Of a stretch of DNA of 10,653 bases, positions 6,843 to 10,653 are shown in pieces. Source of the stretch: Bacteroidales bacterium UBA2559 (GTDB lineage Bacteria > Bacteroidota > Bacteroidia > Bacteroidales > Bacteroidaceae); assembly GCA_002340405.1 (NCBI GenBank), contig DDLZ01000097.1:76041-86693 (forward strand), written 5' to 3'. A program made the translations under genes and the position numbers. The notes under the pieces were generated by a model, which did no database searches, had not been told where the DNA came from, and was given only the letters and a program-made list of their open reading frames with translations. The first letter of the stretch is position 1. Each line of letters begins with the position of its first letter.

Positions 6843-8201
6843 TTAGAATAGCATTTCGTATGTATCATATACTATTGAGCGGGCACCGAACCCCTCCTTT
6901 TGAAAAATAAGCCCCTCGTTAAGAAAAGCGCCTCCGTCTTCGGTCGAAACCCCGAAATCAAAATAGGTGCAGTCGGAATAGACATCATCGATAAGATTGC
7001 GCAAGAGCAGATCGAGTGCACCGTTCCTTTTTCCATACTCCGACGAGGCCAAATACTGCGTATGTACCACCTTACCGGTATCATAGATCAGGGCTCCGGC
7101 TTCGACCGACTCCTCTTTCAAGGCCACAAAGAGTTTGATGTTTTCAGGAAAGCGGCTATGCAGAAGCTGAAGCTCGGATACGGTATGAACCGGATTCTTG
7201 CCATGTTTCTCATTAAGGATACCGGCAAGTATGTTCCAGAAAGCCTCAAGATGCGAGGTCATATTCCCCTGCTCTATCCTAAGCCCCGATTTCGTAGCTT
7301 TCACACAACCCGATTTACGGGATTGCCGCATAGGCAGACGGTTAGAGCAGTCTATCACCGATGAAATTCCGCGCTCCTTAAGTACGGCGCCACTGCGAAA
7401 CAGGGCATAAAGATCCTCCTCGGCCGGTATGCTGCTATAAATGTAAGGAATTGGTTTATAGAGCCAACGGTGGGCTCCGAGTTCACGCTTCATCCAGTCA
7501 ATGGCACAACTGAAGACCTCAAGTACATTGATTGCAACCATTGACGGAGAGACAATCAGTCCGCCGTATGTCAGTCCGCCATGTGACTGCACAGTCCCCT
7601 CCTCCTCCTTCCAGTTGGCCGGCAGCATGGCTATCAGGTTGCCTTTTTTGTAAAACATTAACGAACAATCGGTGAAACGGGCAGCATGATAATCCATATA
7701 TCCCCTTTCCAAAAGGAATGTACCGTTTTTAGAGATTCGAACAAAACTATCCCACTCCGTTTGCCGTGAAAGATCATATCTTACAACCGAAAGCTGTTCG
7801 TTCAAATACTCACTGTAATCGTTGATGTAACCCGATGCGTCATACGGATGTGAGGCGAAAACCAGACAGATGGTCCCGGGCGCGAAGTCATGCAGATGGC
7901 ACCAGACACCCTGCGGTATCAGGATCCCCTTTCCCGACGATTCCATTCTCACTTCGGCACTGTGCCTGCCGTCATCGACAGTTATTGTAAAACTGCCGTT
8001 CAAAGGGATCACAACCTCGGCCGTTTCACAATGAGAATGACCGCCACGGGTCTTACCTTCAGGCACATCGTAAATCCAAAATACACGTTCAATCTGGAAA
8101 GGTATATGACGTGCTCCTTCGGCAAACGAAAGTGCCCCGCGGTCATCAACCGCCAGGGGAAACTCAATGATCTTACAGCCGCGCGGCAGTTGTTTTTCCA
8201 T
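6843..8201 (-). CDS. Fused sugar 3,4-ketoisomerase (FdtA/QdtA, cupin) and FemAB/GNAT-like acyltransferase
   Basis: A 452-residue bifunctional protein. Residues 1 to about 136 are a WxcM-like cupin of the FdtA/QdtA type. They include KIIEFPLAVDDRGALSF, RGGHSH with the conserved catalytic-site HxH (His55, His57), VWCHLHDF and the tail YINDYSEYL. This domain should convert dTDP-4-keto-6-deoxyglucose to the 3-keto isomer. From VVRYDL onward (about 138-452) it matches the Bacteroidetes acyltransferases of GNAT/FemAB fold. Marks include NGTFLLERGYMDYH, GGLTYGGL, ASSEYGKRNGALDLLL (385-400) and YFDFG near 413-417. An N-acylating role on the 3-amino sugar is inferred from context. ATG 8201 is preferred; an in-frame GTG at 8219 would add six residues but lies only about 10 bases from the predicted transcript start. 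Whether the product is galacto (Fuc3N) or gluco (Qui3N) was not resolved. Confidence 0.88.
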   Translation of the reverse strand: MEKQLPRGCKIIEFPLAVDDRGALSFAEGARHIPFQIERVFWIYDVPEGKTRGGHSHCETAEVVIPLNGSFTITVDDGRHSAEVRMESSGKGILIPQGVWCHLHDFAPGTICLVFASHPYDASGYINDYSEYLNEQLSVVRYDLSRQTEWDSFVRISKNGTFLLERGYMDYHAARFTDCSLMFYKKGNLIAMLPANWKEEEGTVQSHGGLTYGGLIVSPSMVAINVLEVFSCAIDWMKRELGAHRWLYKPIPYIYSSIPAEEDLYALFRSGAVLKERGISSVIDCSNRLPMRQSRKSGCVKATKSGLRIEQGNMTSHLEAFWNILAGILNEKHGKNPVHTVSELQLLHSRFPENIKLFVALKEESVEAGALIYDTGKVVHTQYLASSEYGKRNGALDLLLRNLIDDVYSDCTYFDFGVSTEDGGAFLNEGLIFQKEGFGARSIVYDTYEMLF

Positions 8202-8234
8202 CTCGTCCGATATGTTCACTATGATTATACTTTA

Positions 8235-8242
8235 CAAAGATA
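8235..8242 (-). promoter_or_regulatory. -7 box of the deoxyaminosugar operon
   Basis: On the minus strand this reads TATCTTTG, a perfect match to TAnnTTTG and the same octamer as in the tRNA promoter. No TTTG is present at the -33 position, so it may be weaker or activator-dependent. The expected leader is about 28 bases to the ATG at 8201. Confidence 0.55.
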
Positions 8243-8453
8243 ACGCATTTTATATCTTTTTCTGATGCTGATTCCCAAAAATCCGATTTCCGCCGACAGA
8301 GAGATATTCAAAACCACACGATACGGTTGAATTGCGCCGCCTTATTGACCCGTCCGTCCTTCCACAACTGAACGTCGGAAAATATTGACAGGTTTTCAAA
8401 TCATAGAATGCATTTGCCGGTTGAATCTACGGGCGATAAAAAAGAAATAAAAG
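8243..8453. other. Intergenic stretch without recognised genes
   Basis: The region between the divergent deoxyaminosugar operon and the tRNA promoter has no credible open reading frame, RNA gene or hairpin. A 9-base direct repeat (CGGTTGAAT at 8324 and 8418) is short enough to be chance. Confidence 0.6.
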
Positions 8454-8485
8454 TTTGCAGAACTCAAATCTGCATGTTATCTTTG
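8454..8485 (+). promoter_or_regulatory. Promoter of the tRNA-Ser/tRNA-Glu operon
   Basis: TTTG (8454-8457), a 20-base spacer, then TATCTTTG (8478-8485) give a full match to the Bacteroidetes housekeeping promoter consensus. It lies 53 bases before the tRNA-Ser 5' end, leaving a 5' leader of roughly 45-50 bases to be removed by RNase P. A 6-bp inverted repeat (TGCAGA/TCTGCA, 8456-8474) fills most of the spacer. Confidence 0.85.
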
Positions 8486-8538
8486 TGCCCGCTTAAGAAC
8501 GGTCTATTTAACCGGATGGCCGGGGATACGGTTCCCAG

Positions 8539-8625
8539 GGAAGTTTGGGTGAGTGGCTAAAACCAGCAGTTTGCTAAACTGCCGTACGGGCAACCGTACC
8601 GGGGGTTCGAATCCCCCAGCTTCCG
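8539..8625 (+). tRNA. tRNA-Ser, anticodon GCU
   Basis: An 87-base class II tRNA reading AGC/AGU codons. The acceptor stem pairs GGAAGTT (8539-8545) with AGCTTCC (8618-8624), including one G-T wobble, followed by discriminator G8625. The anticodon stem is GCAGT/ACTGC around loop TTGCTAA, with GCT at 8573-8575. The long variable arm has a 6-bp GTACGG/CCGTAC stem, characteristic of serine tRNAs. The T arm is GGGGG-TTCGAAT-CCCCC. CCA is not encoded, so it must be added after transcription. Confidence 0.97.
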
Positions 8626-8657
8626 CTTTCTTAATGCAAAACAGATAATATCTGAAT

Positions 8658-8729
8658 GGCGCTTTCATCTAACGGTTAGGATACAAGATTCTCAATCTTG
8701 GCATACGGGTTCGATTCCCGTAAGCGCTA
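8658..8729 (+). tRNA. tRNA-Glu, anticodon CUC
   Basis: A 72-base class I tRNA. The acceptor arms GGCGCTT (8658-8664) and AAGCGCT (8722-8728) pair with a G1-U72 wobble and discriminator A. The anticodon stem CAAGA/TCTTG encloses TTCTCAA, with CTC at 8691-8693, which reads GAG. The D-arm region (TCATCTAACGGTTAGGATAC) is typical of tRNA-Glu, and the T arm is ACGGG-TTCGATT-CCCGT. No CCA is encoded. It lies 32 bases after tRNA-Ser with no promoter between, so the two are probably processed from one transcript. Confidence 0.96.
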
Positions 8730-8730
8730 C

Positions 8731-8778
8731 AAAAAAAGTCTCTGCATCTATGAAGTTGCAGAGACTTTCTCTATTTAA
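8731..8778. terminator. Bidirectional intrinsic terminator
   Basis: A perfect 12-bp inverted repeat (AAAGTCTCTGCA 8735-8746, TGCAGAGACTTT 8757-8768) with a 10-base loop. On the minus strand it is followed by seven T residues, which ends the scaffold/GGGtGRT operon 20 bases after its stop. On the plus strand it is followed by a T-rich tract directly after tRNA-Glu. It thus separates two convergent transcripts. Confidence 0.85.
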
Positions 8779-8788
8779 AAGTCATCGG

Positions 8789-9823
8789 TTACTTCTTGCA
8801 CCTGGCGGCAAAAGCATGAGTGATTTCAACGGCACAGGCTACCGAGCAGCCTACCATCGGATTGTTACCCATGCCCAGAAAGCCCATCATTTCAACGTGT
8901 GCGGGTACTGACGAAGAACCTGCAAACTGAGCATCGCTGTGCATACGGCCCATAGTATCGGTCATACCGTACGAGGCAGGACCTGCAGCCATATTGTCAG
9001 GATGAAGGGTACGGCCTGTACCGCCACCTGAAGCCACTGAGAAATAGGGCTTACCGGCCAAAACACGCTCCTTCTTATAGGTGCCTGCAACGGGATGCTG
9101 GAAACGTGTGGGGTTGGTTGAATTTCCGGTAATGGATACGTCAACACCCTCTTTCCACATGACAGCAACACCCTCACGTACATCGTCAACGCCATAACAT
9201 TTCACTATGGCACGCGGACCGTCGCTGTAAGGGATAGTCTTTACCGTCTTAAGTTTGCCTGTATAGTAATCGAACTTGGTCTGCACATATGTAAAACCGT
9301 TTATACGACTGATAATCTGTGCGGCATCCTTACCCAGACCGTTCAATATTACACGTAAAGGCTGTTTTCTTACCCTGTCGGCATTTGCTGCAATCTTAAT
9401 GGCTCCCTCAGCGGCAGCGAATGATTCGTGACCGGCCAGGAATGCAAAACACTTAGTCTTCTCGTTGAGCAGACGGGCAGCCAAGTTACCATGCCCCAGA
9501 CCGACCTTGCGGTCTTCTGCAACCGAACCGGGTATGCAGAAACTCTGAAGACCTATGCCGATATTTTCGGCGGCCTTGACAGCGCTCTTGTCACCGGTTT
9601 TTTCACCCTCTTTGAGAGCAATGGCGCAACCGCATACATATGCCCATTTGGCATTCTCGAAACTGATAGGCTGAGTCTCTTCACAGATCTTATAAGGATC
9701 TATGCCATAACTGTCACAAATTTGATTTGCCTCTTCGATTGAGGAGATTCCATGCTCTTTGAGAGCAGCGAGGATCTTCTTCATGCGACGATCCTGCGAT
9801 TCAAACTTTACTTCTCTAATCAT
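8789..9823 (-). CDS. GGGtGRT family protein (function unknown)
   Basis: A 344-residue soluble protein of the conserved GGGtGRT family, named after the motif seen here as SGGGTGRT (residues 265-272). No biochemical function is assigned to the family. It has no signal peptide or membrane segment. It contains ten cysteines, including CGC at 64-66 and the pair Cys326/Cys330 in NPMVGCSVACAVEITH. Gly-rich, conserved-looking blocks such as GLGHGNLAARLL (108-119), LAGHESFAAAEGA (129-141) and GMGNNPMVGC (317-326) could hold a nucleotide, cofactor or metal site, but that is inference. It follows the IscU/NifU-like gene by 12 bases and shares its terminator, so a link with Fe-S cluster handling is suggested. 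The ATG is supported by a Shine-Dalgarno sequence 8 bases upstream. Confidence 0.92.
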   Translation of the reverse strand: MIREVKFESQDRRMKKILAALKEHGISSIEEANQICDSYGIDPYKICEETQPISFENAKWAYVCGCAIALKEGEKTGDKSAVKAAENIGIGLQSFCIPGSVAEDRKVGLGHGNLAARLLNEKTKCFAFLAGHESFAAAEGAIKIAANADRVRKQPLRVILNGLGKDAAQIISRINGFTYVQTKFDYYTGKLKTVKTIPYSDGPRAIVKCYGVDDVREGVAVMWKEGVDVSITGNSTNPTRFQHPVAGTYKKERVLAGKPYFSVASGGGTGRTLHPDNMAAGPASYGMTDTMGRMHSDAQFAGSSSVPAHVEMMGFLGMGNNPMVGCSVACAVEITHAFAARCKK

Positions 9824-9831
9824 TTTTGTAT

Positions 9832-9837
9832 CTCCTT
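9832..9837 (-). promoter_or_regulatory. Strong Shine-Dalgarno sequence before the GGGtGRT gene
   Basis: On the minus strand AAGGAG lies 8 bases before the ATG at 9823 and overlaps the TAA stop of the upstream scaffold gene. No comparable site was seen before the starts examined (SBF, rlmH, the fused enzyme, the aminotransferase), as is normal for Bacteroidota, which rarely use SD pairing. It may support reinitiation and a high, fixed protein ratio. Confidence 0.6.
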
Positions 9838-10537
9838 ATTCTTTACGTGGATCAATATATTTAACGGCGCCGGCCTCCTTACTGAAACGTCCGTAAGTTG
9901 ATGTAACCTTCTTAAGAGCCTCATTTGCATCGACCCCCTTCTTCACCTCTTCCATGAAAACGCCAAGATTAACAAACTCATAACCGCACACCTGATCATC
10001 CTTATCCAGGGCGATACGTTTGATGTAACCCTCGGCTGACTCAAGATAGCGTACCCCCTTGGCTTTGGTGCCGTACATAGTACCTATCTGACTGCGAAGA
10101 CCCTTGCCCAGATCCTCCAGACCGGAACCTATAACCAGACCGCCCTCAGAAAAAGCGCTCTGTGAACGTCCATAAGCAATCTGCAGGAAGAGCTCGCGCA
10201 TGGCGGTATTGATAGCATCGCATACCAGATCGGTATTCAAAGCCTCAAGCAGAGTCTTGCCCTGAAGTATCTCAGCTGCCATTGCGGCCGAGTGTGTCAT
10301 GCCCGAACAGCCGAGGGTTTCAACGAGAGCCTCCTCAATGATACCTTTCTTGATATTCAATGTAAGCTTGCAGGCACCCTGTTGAGGTGCACACCAACCG
10401 ATACCGTGAGTCAGACCTGAGATATCCTTTATCTCTTTGACCTGAATCCATTTTCCCTCCTCCGGAATGGGGGATGGACCGTGCTTGGGTCCTTTCTGGA
10501 CCACGCACATGTGTTCAACTTCTTTTGAGTAGATCAT
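9836..10537 (-). CDS. IscU/NifU-N-like iron-sulfur cluster scaffold protein
   Basis: A 233-residue cytosolic protein. Residues about 45-125 resemble the IscU/NifU N-terminal scaffold fold. GACKLTLNIKKGIIEEALVE gives Cys56, GCSGMTHSAAMAAEILQGK gives Cys77, and DLVCDAIN gives Cys106. These align with the three cluster-ligating cysteines of IscU. The Asp that follows the first cysteine in IscU (CGD) is absent, and an additional Cys49 lies nearby. About 45 N-terminal and 105 C-terminal residues have no counterpart in IscU, so this is a distinct subfamily. It is the first gene of an operon with the GGGtGRT gene. The start at 10537 is used; Met10 at 10510 is an alternative. General assembly of Fe-S clusters and a dedicated role for the partner protein are both possible. 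Confidence 0.88.
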   Translation of the reverse strand: MIYSKEVEHMCVVQKGPKHGPSPIPEEGKWIQVKEIKDISGLTHGIGWCAPQQGACKLTLNIKKGIIEEALVETLGCSGMTHSAAMAAEILQGKTLLEALNTDLVCDAINTAMRELFLQIAYGRSQSAFSEGGLVIGSGLEDLGKGLRSQIGTMYGTKAKGVRYLESAEGYIKRIALDKDDQVCGYEFVNLGVFMEEVKKGVDANEALKKVTSTYGRFSKEAGAVKYIDPRKE

Positions 10538-10577
10538 AAATGAATTATTTTATTACGTGATTTTTCAAAATCAAATG

Positions 10578-10585
10578 CAAATTTA
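10578..10585 (-). promoter_or_regulatory. -7 box of the scaffold/GGGtGRT operon
   Basis: Minus-strand TAAATTTG fits TAnnTTTG exactly. The predicted transcript starts near 10571, leaving about 34 bases before the ATG at 10537. The -33 element is not clear (TTCA near the expected place). No repressor-type palindrome was recognised in the remaining upstream sequence. Confidence 0.5.
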
Positions 10586-10653
10586 CTCATTTTTTCCGGC
10601 TTTTTCTGAAAAAACGGCATAATAATATCGTTGACGATGTGACGTCTGTTCAA

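Noticed and set aside
6900..7364. 154-residue open frame on the plus strand
   Set aside because: It lies wholly antisense to the acyltransferase domain of the fused enzyme, has no family resemblance and no promoter.
8324..8426. Direct repeat CGGTTGAAT, two copies about 94 bases apart
   Set aside because: It is only 9 bases with no further flanking similarity and no array, so it is compatible with chance.
8641..8655. Small inverted repeat CAGAT-AAT-ATCTG between the two tRNAs
   Set aside because: Five base pairs with a 3-base loop and no T-run is too weak to call a terminator; at most a processing hairpin.
8539..8729. tRNA 3' ends as attachment site of an integrated element
   Set aside because: No integrase, no repeated tRNA 3' fragment and no composition break were seen nearby; the genes around look like core genes.

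Overview
The window looks like a chromosomal segment from a member of the Bacteroidota, most likely Bacteroidales. Several starts are preceded by the lineage's promoter signature (TAnnTTTG at -7, in two cases with TTTG 20 bases further upstream). Shine-Dalgarno sequences are nearly absent, the tRNA genes do not encode CCA, and most proteins have a Bacteroidetes character. No transposase, integrase, phage gene or CRISPR array is visible.

Layout: (1) Positions 2-2795, plus strand: the end of a glycan-assembly operon with three glycosyltransferases (two GT2, one GT-B type), each overlapping the next by 4 bases (ATGA). The first is cut by the window edge. (2) Positions 2799-5104, minus strand: a two-gene operon, again with an ATGA overlap, encoding a bile-acid:sodium-symporter-family (SBF) transporter and a PlsC-like membrane acyltransferase. 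(3) Positions 5218-5691, plus strand: rlmH, a 23S rRNA methyltransferase, divergent from the transporter. (4) Positions 5736-8201, minus strand: a two-gene deoxyaminosugar operon. Its first gene fuses an FdtA/QdtA-type sugar 3,4-ketoisomerase to a FemAB/GNAT-like acyltransferase, and its second encodes a DegT-family sugar aminotransferase. Together they could carry out three consecutive steps from dTDP-4-keto-6-deoxyglucose to a dTDP-3-acylamino-3,6-dideoxyhexose. (5) Positions 8454-8729, plus strand: a tRNA-Ser(GCU) and tRNA-Glu(CUC) operon with a very good promoter. (6) A perfect 12-bp hairpin that probably terminates transcription in both directions. (7) Positions 8789-10537, minus strand: an IscU/NifU-like scaffold protein and a GGGtGRT-family protein, a conserved but functionally uncharacterised pair.

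Regions 1 and 4 both point to surface polysaccharide or lipopolysaccharide synthesis, but are separated by unrelated genes. The points most worth a second look are the ketoisomerase-acyltransferase fusion, the transporter's altered predicted sodium site, and the NifU-like/GGGtGRT pair.
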